64,000 bases of DNA from Zonotrichia leucophrys gambelii (Eukaryota; Chordata; Aves; Passeriformes; Passerellidae), in NCBI RefSeq assembly GCF_028769735.1, contig NC_088171.1:77579216-77643215 (forward strand), in the 5' to 3' direction. The notes beneath the pieces are model-generated. The model had not been told where the DNA came from, ran no database searches, and saw only the letters and a program-made list of their open reading frames with translations. The position numbers were made by a program, and so were the translations under genes. Positions 24,771 through 38,075 of this stretch are shown piece by piece. The number at the start of each line of letters is the position of its first letter. Position 1 is the stretch's first letter.

Positions 24771-25427
24771 TGACATCAGACCAGGAAATTCTGCTCAGTT
24801 TTGTTTTATGTCTGTAAACATATGTGTTCTTTCTATGGTTTTAATCAGGGCCAAAGTCTATCTTTTCTTGCCATACCATAAAAAGGACATTTAATGTTAA
24901 TCTTTATGAGACCACAGTGTTGAATTCATTTCAGGGCATTCTCTCATAAGATTGAATAAATTTTTAAAACTATAAAAACTGATTCTCTTTGTAAGAAGTG
25001 TAAGAATTTATAGTACAGCTGCAATACTGTGCCAGGAAAAGCGAGTTCAATCCTAATTTGGAACAATAACAATGTCAAAATGATTATCAGGGGACCATTA
25101 TTCTTCTACTTTTTCTGCCCATTGTAGTCAGAGGTTACATTTTATTTGCTGCTCAGTAACTTCTTCAATCATTATTAGAAAAGATGATGTTATAAACTAT
25201 TAATTTTGACCAGCTGAAAGAGTTCCTTTTTAACAACTTCCAATTACTCTTTATTCCACTCTCTACTTGTAGAAGATAATGTATTAATTTCATTTTATCC
25301 CCAGTGATAGCAAGACTGTTTTACAGTGCTTAGCAGTTAGATTAAATAATAGTAAAAATGGTGGAGATTAATTAAATTCCTCAATTTATTTCAACACAAA
25401 AATATAATTTTTAGGAATTGTATAAAA
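24771..25427. other. AT-rich spacer
   Basis: Nothing recognisable between two CR1 copies of opposite orientation. Confidence 0.6.
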
Positions 25428-25815
25428 TGACAGAATAGTTTGAGTTGAAAACAGCCTTTTAAGATCATCTAGTTCAACCATTTGCTACGGCCAGGAACAT
25501 CACTCTCTAGATCAAGTTGCTTCAAAGCCTCATCCATCCTGACTTTGAACTCTTTTGGTGACCTGGAAATCACGGCTTCTCTACTGTCTCACCACCTGTG
25601 TTGTAAAAACTTTTGTCTTTATGTGAAATCTAAACCTATTCTTAGTTTGAAGCTCGTCTCTAATCATCTCTCTATCTTTCATATATTTCAATATATTTTC
25701 CAGAAACATATGTTCCGTTATGTTATTGGGCATGGAGGTGAGCATGACTGGTCAATACTTCCTAGAGTCCTCCTCCTTTTTAACCCTTTTTACCCTTTTT
25801 TACACTTTTTATAAA
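25428..25815 (-). mobile_element. CR1 LINE, minus strand, internally deleted
   Basis: The 3' end is at about 25428 (complement of the CR1 tail: 'agatcatctagttcaacca'). The 3' UTR follows to about 25655 ('tttgaagctcgtc'). There the sequence jumps to an upstream part of ORF2: 'ctctaatcatctctctatc' and 'ggaggtgagcatgactggtc' match the region seen intact at about 31200-31300 in the copy at 30085-31435. About 1 kb is missing between them. It ends in a T/AC-rich tract (25775-25811). Confidence 0.85.
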
Positions 25816-28069
25816 CAGCTGTAATGATACATATTTTCAAAATGTCTGAACAAAAAGTTTAACTGTTCATAATACTCATCATCAACCTTGAATTATTCTC
25901 TGGTACTCAATTTCAAAATCCATTTTTGGATGTCTAATTAGGGTAATACATTTAGAAAACAAAACCAAAAAAATCAAATTAGGCATCTGGTTACAGAAAA
26001 CCTTTAATGATCAGTGTCCTCATTATGTCAACTTAACTTTGTTATGCTTTGCATGCCTCTTCACTGTCATGTAAGAAAGATGTAAATTATTAGACATGCT
26101 CTTTATCTCTCTGAGATTTCTTTAAATAGTAATCATATTTCTAAATGCAGTTTTGCTGCTTACTGTTGAAAGTCCCATCAACAGAATAGATTTTGCACCA
26201 CAGGTGACATACTCTGCTTGAACTTTACCTGTAGAGTAGGTGGCATACTTGAAAATTATTTTAAGTGCAAATTCTCATCATAAAACGTAATGCAATGTGT
26301 CTAGTGAAACACAAAAAACCCTTCCACTCTGCCCATATTTACAATATATATGGAAGTCAAAATCAGGAGAAAGCTGATCTTAGCAAATAAATTGACTGAT
26401 ATCCAAATATTTTAACACAATCTGTTTAAATAAAATAACTGTTCTTCATATTAGCCAAAGATAGTCTGTTATGCCTCAAAACACTGAGACATTCATTGGT
26501 TCCAATCATCATCCATATTCTACTTTTTCAGCCAAAAGTCTCATCATTTTTAGAAAGTATGTCTAACCATTTTAACAGTCTTGTTACTCATGATTTTCTC
26601 TAACTTGTACTACATTTTTGACCTGCTTTGGAGAATATTCCCTGTTCTTCCAACCAGTTAGCTTATTTTCATCATACTCATGGCCAGCTGTCTCTAATGC
26701 CCACTGTCTAATGCCCACAAACAACAGTAGACAGAGCAATGGTTGGGTCAGAATCCATTTTTCAGGACTCTATTCTGTGTCTATTCACACACATACTGGG
26801 TTTTCAGTCATGCCAAAAAATCTAGATATGACACTTGTATTCTTCCCACAGAAATGTTATATGACTATATTTCTTAAGAATGTCTTTGATATTGCAAATC
26901 CTACATGATACTTTTTTAGACAAAATTGAAGACCCATCAATTTCAGAAGAGTTCAGATTCAAGTTATCTTCTTATCTGGAAAATGGATTTAAGAGGACAA
27001 ACATTTGAAAATGTAAAGCCTACCTGCTAAGCTATATCCTGAAAAATGGTTGTCAAGATGACACCTGTGTCTCTGGAATATAAATATATAAGATAATAAA
27101 TTACTAAATTCTGAAAAGCATAGTTGGCAAAACATGGGGTAAAACATACTACTTATCATCATAGTGCATTAGTCAAAAAAGAAGGAAACACTGACAGGTG
27201 AGTAAAAGGCATACTACAATTAATTAACGGTGATCTAGAATGCTTTTTAAATTAATCATGCTGAATTCAGCTCTTTTAATGACAGTAAAGAACTTGAAAT
27301 TGAAGACTGGCAGGTCATCTAGGGGCTTGTCTGCTAGGTATTTGATTTTTTTAGAAACTAATAACCCTTTGACTGTTTCTATAGTTTAATAAGTGGTGGT
27401 GAAGCACTGTCATACATGGGTATTAAGCAGTCATGTCATGTTTTCTCTATCAGCTGAGCTTTTTTCCTTTTTTGAACCCTTTCCTTAATAAACAAGCCCG
27501 TATAGTGTTACGATTTTCAAGTTAAGGAATCGTAGTGATGACTGCATGCAAAAGAACTACATTTATATATGTAATTTAAGACTCCTTATTTTAAGTATAT
27601 TATTTCAATACAATTGGGTAAATGGAAAAGAAGTCCCATGATTTTTAGAGTTTTTGATGAATTACTATGCAAGTTCATGAAAGTCAACTGCTTTGCACAA
27701 TTCACACCAGCCTTTTTGTCAGCTGAGGTGTTAATATATCTACTTCCATTCAAGTGATGAGAAGCAAACACTCATTGTAGAACTCAATGATAAACTGCAT
27801 TGTCACATCCATTACATTATTGCAATTGAATAGACATTCACAAATTATGCTGTGGTGAACAGGTACGAAACCCATACATTTCTTCTTTTGTTACAATATC
27901 GTAAATGGGACCACCAAAGTTAATTTGTAGCCAAATATGAGCTATAAGAAAATGTGTGCTTAAAAACATGACTGTGGCATAAGAATGTAATCAGAAATTA
28001 TTAAACAGACTTGATTTGCCCTTATTCTGAGATCTTTATGCAGATAAGTAAAATTAACCGAAAACAGGA
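25816..28069. other. AT-rich intergenic sequence
   Basis: No gene or mobile element recognised. One small tandem duplication is listed separately. Confidence 0.6.
26688..26717. repeat. Two-copy tandem duplication
   Basis: ctgtctctaatgccca is followed directly by ctgtctaatgccca. A recent-looking slippage duplication, since the units differ only by a 2-base indel. Confidence 0.8.
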
Positions 28070-28560
28070 ATGGTGATCATAAAAGATGCTGAGTTGGAAG
28101 GGATCATTCGGAATCATCATTTGAGAGAGGCCTTGCAACAGCATCAGCTACGTCTTTCTTGGATGAATCCTGTCAGGGCCCATAGATTTGTAGGAATCCA
28201 TCTGGCACAGCAGATCCCCTGCAAATTCAGGAATCACTGGGAATTCATCATTCTCATAGTCACGGATCATCCAGCTCAGGGCACTGAGACACCCTTGGTC
28301 TGTCATCTGTGCTGAAAACAGAGGCAAAGAAAGCATTACACAGTTCTGCCTTGCCTATGTCCCTATTTGTGAGGTACCAATACTCCTCCTGTAATGGGCA
28401 GATGTTATTTCTACACAGGCTTTTGGAGTTAATATATTTGAAAAAAACTCTTTTTATTGACCCCACTTTTCTGACCAGCTTTGTCTCCAACTGAGCTTTG
28501 GTTGCACAAATTTTCTCCCTATGCTTTACCTCATACCCTGTGCAGAGCCCTGTGGGGCTG
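28070..28560 (-). mobile_element. CR1 LINE, minus strand, internally deleted
   Basis: A short 3' end remnant (about 28080-28120, 'atgctgagttggaagggatc') is joined directly to the mid-ORF2 region: 'ttggatgaatcctgtcaggg' (about 28159), 'gaggcaaagaaagcattaca' (about 28321) and 'aactctttttattgacccca' (about 28447). Most of the 3' UTR and the C-terminal part of ORF2 is missing. Frames are broken. The homology fades at about 28560. Confidence 0.85.
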
Positions 28561-30084
28561 TTTTCTTTCCCTGGTAACCATTACAACTATGCATTGTTCT
28601 GCTCAGAAATACAAGATCAGCATAAATTCAGATAAGCCATTTCAAAACTAAATTTGAAGTTTAGTTCATGAAGATAACTCATTTTTTGAAAATAAAATGC
28701 AAACTTAGTAGTACTGTAAACTAATATCAACATGGGCAAAATACTCAATATGTTCCTGAAATTCTGTTTAAGCAATTACCTTATCTCAAGATGGACCATA
28801 CCTTTTTGTGAAAAAGTACTAATAGAAACATTATATAATGAAGAAGGGAAGGCCTACATTTAATTCAAGTAATTCTTCATCTAATCCAGTGAAAATTCAA
28901 GTCTTCTTGGCTTTTGGGCCAAATAGCGTCAGTTAGGTTTCATAACCTAACAAAGGATTTTGGAGCCGTCCAGTCATATCGATATGTTAATTTTTATTAC
29001 ATAAATAAAAGTTGTAATTTCTTAGAATTAGAAAGATATTCTGTAGATAATCTTTACAGATACTATGTATGATGATATTCAGATGGTTTACAGGGTCTGT
29101 TGTAGATCCCACAAACCTTTGACGTTTTGCCAGTACAGCAATATATTTTAGCCAGGATTTGAAATCAATCCCTGAGTAGCACAACTCACTGTGTGAAAGT
29201 CATTATTTTTAATGAGTTTATGCATTTTACATTGTGCTAGCTGTTCTTTGTCATGCTATTGGATTATTAATGCAATAGGAAAGAGGCTATTAATCTTGGT
29301 AATAAAATGTTTGAATACAGAATGAACAAACTTATGTGCAGCAGATACCATGCAGAAGTTAATGGGCGAAATTTAGCACTGGCTAAATTCCACTCAAATC
29401 ACTGGAAATAAGCCAGGTCTCAGTGTGAGTTAATGACTTTTGTATTATGTTAGTGAATTTCTGTCATACCTCTGACTTGGTATAATTTATTGTCTTTTAA
29501 ACAACAAATGGCATTCCCTGCTGAGTGCACTACTGGTTGTTAACTCAGCTATTCATGTAAAAGTCATTGAGATGATACTGAAGTGCTTTTCATTCACATA
29601 CACAATGACAAAGCAAATATCTAGTGAGATAGGAAAGAGTATTTATTGAAGTATCAATTATGATGAATAGGAACAAACATGAACCAATAGTAACCACAAA
29701 TTTCTGTGAAAAACTGATTTGTTAATGAATTTTAAAAGCCCACATACAACTAAACCCCAGAGAAATGGAACACAACTTTTAACCACTTTATAAAGAATTA
29801 GGCCACTTTATCACATGTTCAACTTTACCTATGGGAAATAGTAACACATTATGGGAGAAATTTGCATTAAATTAACAGTTAATAAATGGCTAAGAAGTAA
29901 AACTTCTGCTTAATTACTTAATAAACAGTAATGAAAACATTTTAAGTGGACTAAACACTTAGTGAATCATTGCCTTTTGTGACAAGAGCTGTCTAGATTC
30001 GATTGAGGGTAAAAGAAATTCCCTGTCTATTCTGCTTGCTAGAGGAAAAAACAATTATATATTTTTTCCCAAATAATTTTTTAA
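28561..30084. other. AT-rich intergenic sequence
   Basis: No recognised feature. Short frames only. Confidence 0.6.
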
Positions 30085-31435
30085 TTTCTTCTCTGAACAA
30101 TCTATTCCAGTGTCTCATCACTCTCATAATAAAAAATTTCTTCCTTATATTTAATAAAAATTGACTCTCTTTCCATTTAAAAACATTACCCCTTGTCTTG
30201 TCATTAGATGTCCTAGATGTCCTATCCTACGGATAAAAAGTCTTTATCCGTATTTCTTGTAATCCCACTGTAAGTATTCAAAGACCACAATAACAATAGA
30301 CCACAATAACTCAGTTAGAGCTGTTCAGCTTCTCCAGGCCAAACAACTCTAATTCTCCCAGCCTCTCTTCACAGGAGTTTCTCCAGCCCCCTGATAATTT
30401 TTGTCTCCTTCCATTGGAACTACTCCAACAGATCAATGTCTCTTTTGTATTGAGGATCCCAGGGCTGGATTTGTTACCTCAGGTGACATTTCACAAGGTG
30501 TAGAAAAGAGGGAGAATTGTGCTCCATGACTTGCTGGCTACATTCCTTTTAAGCAGCCCAGGATATGATGGCTTTCTGAGCTTCAAGTGCATTTTGACGA
30601 TTCATTCATAATTTTTCATCTCTCAATATCTCCAAGTCCTTTGCAGCAGGGCTGCTCTCAATCAGTTATTCACCCAGTGTGTATAAATACTTGGGATTGC
30701 CTGACCCAGGTTCAGGACCTTGAAATTTGCCTGGCTGATTTTCATGAAGTTTACATCAGCCCACTCCTCAAACCAGTCAAGATTCTTCTGGACATCATCC
30801 TTTCACTCAAGTGAATCAATTGTGCCATTCAACTTGTGTCACCTGCAAAATTTCAGAGGATGCACTCCATTTCACTGTCCATGCCACTGATGAAAATATT
30901 TAATAGTGTTGGTCCCAGTATAAACCCCTGAGGGACAGCATTCACTACTGGTTTGCAGCTGGACATTGAGGCATTGACTATAATACTTTGAGGGGGACCA
31001 TCCAGCCAATTTCTTATCTAACAGTTCTTCAGAGCCAATTTAGGGGCAAGTATTTTTTGTGGGACTGCATGAGTGACCTTACAGAAGTCCAAGTAAATGA
31101 TGTTACTAGCTCTTCCTTTGTCCAGGGATGTAGTCACTCCGTTGCTGAAGACCATGACTAGTCAGGCATGGTTTGGCCTTGATGGAGCCATCTTGGCTCT
31201 CTCTAATCACCTCCCTGTTTTCCATATGCTTCAGCATGTCTTCCAGGATGACATGTTTCATGGGTCCAAAGATGAGCCTTTCTGATCAGTAGTTCCCAGG
31301 GTTCTCCTTATCATCCTTTTTGAAAATGTGTGCAGTATTCCATTTTCTTCAGTCATTGGGGCTACCACCTGAATGCCGTGACTTTTTAAAAGTCATTCAG
31401 CATACTTTTATACATCCTGGAGTTTTGTAAATACG
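30085..31435 (-). mobile_element. CR1 LINE, minus strand, longest copy in the window (about 1.35 kb)
   Basis: Collinear with CR1 from the 3' UTR (about 30085, 'atctattccagtgtctcatc') through ORF2. Landmarks on the plus strand are 'ttcagcttctccaggccaaa' (about 30328), 'ccaagtcctttgcagcagg' (about 30630), 'tttaatagtgttggtcccag' (about 30900), 'gaccatccagccaatttctt' (about 30996) and 'tagttcccagggttctcctt' (about 31290). On the minus strand the reverse-transcriptase F-A-D-D box reads F-A-G-D at 30849-30838, so a catalytic aspartate is lost. Frames are broken throughout. The extreme 3' tail is missing and the upstream end fades near 31435. Confidence 0.94.
30282..30313. repeat. 16-bp tandem duplication within CR1
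   Basis: agaccacaataacaat is followed by agaccacaataactca. The duplication is not part of normal CR1 and occurred after insertion. Confidence 0.8.
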
Positions 31436-32641
31436 TATATTCAAAAGATGCTCATGGAATTTGAAGCTGAAAATGTGGGAACCATTGTTCTTTTACATTG
31501 TCTGGCAAATTTTATCTCCAGTTATTAGTATTATTTTTATTACCTTATAGATAAAAAAACTTGAGAAAAAAGTTTTTACATATGAAAAGAATTCATGTGT
31601 TGTATGCTTTTTATTGCCGTGCTCATAGACAATACTGCCAAATATGCAGACACACTCATAAACAAAGCTATTTCTTTGCTTCATAGAACAAAACAATTAT
31701 GTTTGCAATAAATACAGCCAATGACCCTTTACATTGTGAACAGGCAGCTCTGTTTTTTTCAAGGCTGTCAATCTAAATCTTCTTATTAATCTTGCTTTTG
31801 TATATTCAATTACTAACTCAGCTTCACATCATTTCACCTGCTCTTAAATTCAATATAATGGATTTTTTATGAATATATTTTTTGTCTTTTAAAATATAAA
31901 TGTTATTTTCTCTTTATCTATTCAAAAAGAAATTACATGTAAGTTGAAAGTGCATTTCAGGGAAGATGCAGCTTCCATCAGGCATCAGATAAGTCAATGT
32001 TAAACTGCAGATAAAATTACAACACAGGGTTGCAGGTTAGCAATCCACTACTATCTTTAATGCAATGTATTAGGACATTATCAAATAAATTAGGTTAGTC
32101 AGTCTCTTTAATAAGGGCTGTTGCTCACTCCTTCTGCTTTATTTCAGGCAACTGGTAAGATATCAATTTTTTTTTTTAATATATAACCAGCTTCACTACT
32201 CAAGGGAACATCCTCCTGTGGCACTCTGAGTTTTCTTTGAACTGCAATATGCTACACAGCCATCTGCTTTTGCAGGAAAAGTGTGAGAGTTAATGCATTT
32301 TTTAAATAGAATTCCTGCCCAATGCATATACTTGTCTATACTATCTCTCTCCTATCCATCAGTGACTCTCTGAAGTGTGGCACAAATTATTTCCCAGCTT
32401 CTGCCTATGTTTAACATATTAGCAGATATAGTTCTCTTGGGAGATCCCTTTCATGATATTTCATCCATGTTCTTTGGTTTCCTTAAGTAAACACATCAGG
32501 CTGTTTTTATGGCGTACATACGGCATCCTGCCACACATCACTGTGTCTTCAGCATCACACATCTTGGTACAACAAGCAAAGGATTTATTCCAGAAGACTT
32601 AATATCAACTACAAGACTCGATCTGAAGGCTTATATATTTC

Positions 32642-32657
32642 TATATATATATATATA
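32642..32657. repeat. (TA)8 microsatellite
   Basis: Sixteen alternating T and A between c32641 and g32658. Confidence 0.9.
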
Positions 32658-32924
32658 GTAAGTAGTGTAATTACATTTAAAAAAATTAGTTATTGAGGTA
32701 GTCACCTTTTTTTTCTGGTGAGAAATTCAAAGATGTAATTCAATAAGGGTTCATGGTGGGATATGAAACCTTCCTTTGCTCATGAACTAAGATAACAAGT
32801 ATTTTTCTCTCCACACTGGGCAGTCCTACTCATAAAACTCTTCACAGTTCTATTCAGATTGTCTCTCTAGAAAATTTTACATGCTACTCTTTAATCCAGT
32901 TTTGTGTGCCACAATATAAAAATG

Positions 32925-33010
32925 ACATCCCACTAGACATGGTTGCTCCAGGATTTATCCAACTTGGCTTTTAATACTACCAGTGTTGAGGCTTCAAAAA
33001 TTTATTTCAA
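32925..33010 (-). mobile_element. Possible ancient CR1 3' remnant
   Basis: 'catggttgctccaggattta' and 'ccaacttggcttttaatac' resemble the complement of the CR1 3' UTR ('caggttgctcagagcc', 'ccaacctggccttgaac'). The match is short and diverged, and the terminus is absent. Confidence 0.4.
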
Positions 33011-35285
33011 GGTTAACAGTTTCACATGCAACCATCCTCCACGTTGAACTACCACTACTGGATTTATAATGGATATTCCATAAGCTAACAATTTACAAAT
33101 ATTATCTGCTTTCTTTGGAGTATCAAAAAATTTTACACAGAAAACACACATTGCTGATCAGTTTCAAAACCGGCGAATTATATGCTTATGAATGACTGCT
33201 TTTTTCTATTATTTCTATGTTACAATGCCTTTCTTAAAATGCTAGGAAAACATAATTAAAAGATATTTGATGTTAAAATCCTTTGTTTACTTCTGCATGT
33301 GCACTGAACTTCCCTGTTTCTGTATTTCAGCTGAATCCAGTGGCCCTGACAAACCGCACACTTGTCTCATAGGCAAGAAATTATACATCTGTTCACAAAA
33401 GAGATAAAAGGAATGGTAGAACATTGTAAGTCTTGCCAATTCATCTGAGGTATTAGTGGAATCATCTTTAAAGAGCAAGTGATCATACTAGCTTAGCATA
33501 ATTTAATCCCTGGAAAAGTCAGGATTTGGAAATACTCACATTCAAGTCCTTTGACTAAAGTCTGATCACAGAGAGCAGATATTTTTAGTCATTAATAACC
33601 TGGCTTGGTTTTAAAACAAATTCTAGATAACAAAATCTCTTCAAAGCTATATGGTAAAAGTATGTATCCCAATACAAAAATGAAGGCTATATTTAGATAT
33701 CTTTGTACTTTTTTAAGCTCCTATTAATTATTCAGAAATTAAACAGAAATTCCCGTAAATGTCAAAATATTTCTTTCATTTATCAGTGTCTACAGTTCTT
33801 TGATAATATTTATCTATTTAAATAGATCAATGCTGATGCCATTTGAAGAAACAGGCTCATTGATGCAACTGCAGTAAATAAGAAGTGTTTTACAAGGATT
33901 TTAGTTAATCTACATTGCTACAGGTATTTACATTAAAAATAGAATTCAGAATTACAAGTTTCAAAACCTGAATTTTCCTAACTAAAAAATGAACCATTTT
34001 TAAACACATCTATTTGTAATCCGTGTCTCTTATTTTGGGTTTTTTTTTGTTTATTTGTTGTTGTATACAGTGAATATTTAAAAATTATCTGCATGCTTCC
34101 TTCTTCATTGGATGTGATTTTTTAAGTTAGATACTGTTAGCACTATCCAGTCTTGCTTGCTTACAAAACTATGACAAGCATATTGAAACAAAAACATAAA
34201 AATGGCTTATCTAAAAGTTAAAGGCAAAGTAGTTTTCTTTTTAGTGCTAATGTCCTCACATACAGGTAAATGGAAGACAGAGCTCTCCCAGAAGGCTGTG
34301 AACTCACTGAACTTCTCTGTAATGCAATACACACACACATACAAGGCACAGATAGCTGTCAAATTACGTGCATTAATTTAAAAGATGTTGGCTTCCAGTC
34401 ATTAATTTAACAATTATGTCAATTATTTTCTCTAAAGTACTGCATCCAGCATTTCCTAGTCAATTGAAAGGGCAGCAAAGGCTTAATTTCCTAACTATTG
34501 TGGCTTTTAACTAAGTGAGCAAATTTTAACATCATACAATACAGTCTTTTGTTTCAGTGAGACACTTATTTTTTCTGCTATAGGCATAACAGTTTCATCT
34601 TGTTTTTTTCCTTACTTTTATCTTTTAACTTTTTTTCCTTACTTTTATTTTTGTTTGTATGTTTCATACTTCTACCACCAAGAAAACCATCCTATATAGA
34701 CTTTACTCAACTCCTGTCAAAGTCAGTGAAAAGTCTGCCCTTGATCTGAGGAGATCAACTCACCTTGTTGAGCTGGATATTCTTTCTAAGACAATAATAC
34801 ATTATCTAATTTCTAGTAGTTTTACATTATTTTGAATTATTGTTATTTTTTATGATTTTGTCACATCCTCCTTGCTGCTGTAGAAGGTAAGCCAGTGCCC
34901 CCAGAATTCAGCTACCTGATGTTTATGTCTTATATTGGATAGCTCTAGCTTGTACAATCAGAATGAGTATATAATTTCAGGCACAAACAGGAATGAAAAT
35001 TGACATTCTGTAATTTGTGGTCATAATTATACTTGAAGGACTATGTGGAGAACAATGTCACAGAAAAATAATTATCCTCATCTTTGGTCTTGCCTTTTTC
35101 CTAAAAACTTCTCATTAACACAAATGTATTACTTGAAAATTCTCACACTATAGACCATAGGCTTGCATTTTTATGAAGGGGCACCACAGAAGGATGTCAG
35201 TATGTTCTCTGAAATTATTTCAGTTAATTAGTTGGGTATTATTATGTATTACTTCATTGAGAAAGAAAAAAATTTGATAAGTTTG

Positions 35286-35975
35286 TGTCCTGGTTTGGGA
35301 CAAATCTGGGAGGAAACCTCCAAAGGGGTCTTTCTAGAAAGCAAATTCAAGAAGCCCTCTCTTCTCACCAGTTTGAGCGACATAAATCTCCTGTGAGAAA
35401 AGTGGAAAAAGCTGTTTATTTAACAAGCAAATTATGCACAAACATAAAAAATGTATCATATTAAACAATGAAACATCTCACTCTTCGGAAGAGGTGGAAA
35501 ATTCAGAAAGTCCTGCAGTTCAGAGAGAATCCTCTCTGGGTGTTTCTCAGCTCCCTGTGTATCTCTCAGTCCCACCAGTGCTGGAATGCAGTGTCCTGGG
35601 CCCCAGTGGGCCACAGGCGTGAGCTCACAGGGTTTTATCTGGGTTTTCGGTCCAGAGCAGCTTTGAGTAGTTCCAGGAAAAGAAGAAGCTACAGCCTGGG
35701 GAACTTCTCTGCCTCGGCTAGCTAAAAATCTAACTTAGAGCAAAGGAGAGCTCTCTCCCATGCCCTGTCCATGCTGAGACAACACACACTGAGGGAGAGA
35801 GCGCTGAAGCTCTTATCTCTATGTTTTTTAATACAGCCGTGAATACATTCCGCTGCTTTTCCTTCTCCCTCCCTGCTTTACTCTCAGATCCAGTCTTAAA
35901 AGCACAGAACTCAATATCCATCATAAACAGAATGGATGACTGGGGATACAAGCTTCATAAAATCTCCCTGGGACA
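35286..35975 (-). mobile_element. Solo LTR, ERVL-like, minus strand
   Basis: A 690-bp unit with TG...CA ends: the plus strand starts 'tgtcctggtttgggac' and ends 'aatctccctgggaca'. The flanks gtttg (35281-35285) and gtttc (35976-35980) look like a 5-bp target duplication with one change; 5 bp is typical of the ERVL group. Read on the minus strand, it has an AATAAA (complement of tttatt, about 35415) some 130 bases before its 3' end, which sets orientation. The interior is richer in G+C than the surroundings. Short open frames inside are chance. No internal retroviral sequence adjoins it. The ends are more secure than the family assignment. Confidence 0.82.
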
Positions 35976-37610
35976 GTTTCTTGAATAAAATTCACAGAGA
36001 AGAAAACTTTTTATTAGAAACACATGTGAAAAGTACAAACAGACGTCTCTTTTTTCTCTGTGGATACCAACAATACTTTCACAATCAGAAAGCTGTATGC
36101 TTCATGGAGTTAAAAAAAAAAAAATCTGACAAAATAAAAAATTTAAAAATGTGAAACTTTTCAAGTGCTTCTATCAAGCTTGTAATATATGAAATTTTAA
36201 AATCTACCATAATGCTTGTAAAGTTTTACTATATAGTAAACATATTTATATTCTAAATGGTTCATCCTCTATCTGAAATAAGAATCAAACCTCTTCTGTG
36301 TTGGCAGATACTAGTGGTCTCCCTCTGGCTTATGTAATATACTTGAATCAGAGCTATAGGAAAAGTTAATGGGAAATCACTGTTTTTTCCCAAGGAAATT
36401 CAGGACTGGTGCAAAGGTGATGTGATTGAAACTTTCCAGGAAAAAAATTATTATTTGTATTTTAGGTGGAAAGAAGTCTCATTCTCTACAAAGTCTTCTA
36501 CAATGGCAATTTGAACTCTTATTTCTCCCAAGGTGCTTTTTTTCTAAGAGTTGATACCTGGAAATGGACATTAGGTAAAAATGAAAGAAAAAAATATTTT
36601 CACACAAGCTCATATTAATGACAGCAGCATTCTGACACAGATATAAATTATATTTAAGATGTTATAATTCATATTCAGGAACAACTTCAGAAACTAACAA
36701 AGAAGATAGATTCATTTATGTGCATCATAGTTTAAATAATGTCAATGAAGGTTGCTGTTCATTTAATTCATGTATTTCTTACTGATCAGCTATCAAGACA
36801 AGTAAGCTACTAAGTGAATTCTTGTCATCTTTTAATACATGAATAAAGAAATAATTGAAATAAATATAGCGGGAAGGCACATGACTTTAGATACCTTTAG
36901 TAAATAAACGATAAACAAAGTCTTAGGTTTTCGGTTGAGAATTAACATTAGTTCACACATCATACATCCATATATCCCAATCATAATTTTCCCCAAATGA
37001 TGGTCACTCTTCATGCCTGAATCACTTCCATCCAACTGGACAAACCACTACATGACACAGAACTTCTCTGATTGTCACCTGGAGATACAAATCATTATCA
37101 GAAGTCATGTACCTTGCAGATCATTTATGGCATGACCTACAGGGGAAAAAAAAATCTTTTTCCTTTTAGACCAAAAAGAAGAAGGAACCCTTAAAAGGAG
37201 ACGTCAGTTACATGGCCCAAATAGATTCTTACTATGGGTCACTACTGAATTAATTCAGTGTTCATATTTAATTTTTTTTATGTTCATTGTTTGGTTTTGT
37301 TATGCTCACTATTTAGTTTTAGTCTAGTAATATTATAATAAATTTACTGTATGTTTTCAAAACATAGAAAATTGTTACCTGGTTAGAGGCAAGTCTACAG
37401 AGTTGTGTAAAATGCCAGAAGTTTTACTTTTTTCAATATTGTATGTGTTTATCTATAGTAGATATTCAGTCATATTCAGTACTGCTGCAGAAAAATGTGT
37501 CAGTATGTTAACAAAGAAATAAATTTAGTTACTTTTTATCTAAGGAAACATATATGTTTTAGTGGATTTTGGTGTTCTTTATTTCCTTCAAATAAACTAT
37601 TATTTCCTGG

Positions 37611-37718
37611 TGTTTTTTGAGGGCTTGTTTCTGGCTTTTGTCTTGTTTTTTGATAGTTCGTACTGTTTTTTGGTGGTGGTGATAGGTTTTTTTGGTTTTG
37701 TTTTTTTGTTTTTTTGTG
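37611..37718. repeat. T/G-rich low-complexity tract
   Basis: About 108 bases dominated by T-runs with G and GG interruptions, for example 'ggtttttttggttttg'. The long open frames reported across it on both strands come from its biased composition. Confidence 0.8.
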
Positions 37719-37999
37719 ACAGTTTTAATGGAATAGCTCACCTCTGTGAGAGTTTTTTTTTAGTAGAGAATATCTGTTGAAGAGAACATTCCATTCTGCA
37801 GAGAATCCATTCAACTTCATTGGTGGGACTCTGAAGGTTTGGTTTGTCAGTTAAATTTGATAACACTAGAAGATACTATAACTTGAAGTAAAAAAGTCTT
37901 TAAAATTCTGATTGCTTTTCAAGTTTCAAAATATTTAGAAATAAACAGGAGAGAATAAATAAAATACATATTTTCCACATCCAGGCAAATAAAGCCTTG

Positions 38000-38075
38000 A
38001 GCAACCTGGTCCAAGTTCACCAGCTTTTAGCAGCAGTTTGGACTCTCTGTCTTCAAGTTCCCTTTTGGTGCTTCC
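38000..38075 (+). mobile_element. Doubtful CR1 3' scrap
   Basis: 'ttgagcaacctggtccaag' resembles the CR1 3' UTR phrase 'tgagcaacctggtctagt', and 'gtttggactctctgtc' is a weak second match. There is no terminal repeat. Confidence 0.3.

Larger units (their letters stand above)
31436..35285. other. AT-rich intergenic sequence
   Basis: No gene recognised. It contains a (TA)8 microsatellite (32642-32657), a T-run at about 32167-32178, and a possible very old CR1 remnant at about 32925-33010. A 7-base acceptor-donor pair at 32148-32154 is discussed under findings. Confidence 0.55.

Noticed and set aside
37562..37780. Overlapping frames on both strands across a T/G-rich tract
   Set aside because: Composition-driven; the tract has few possible stop codons in some frames.
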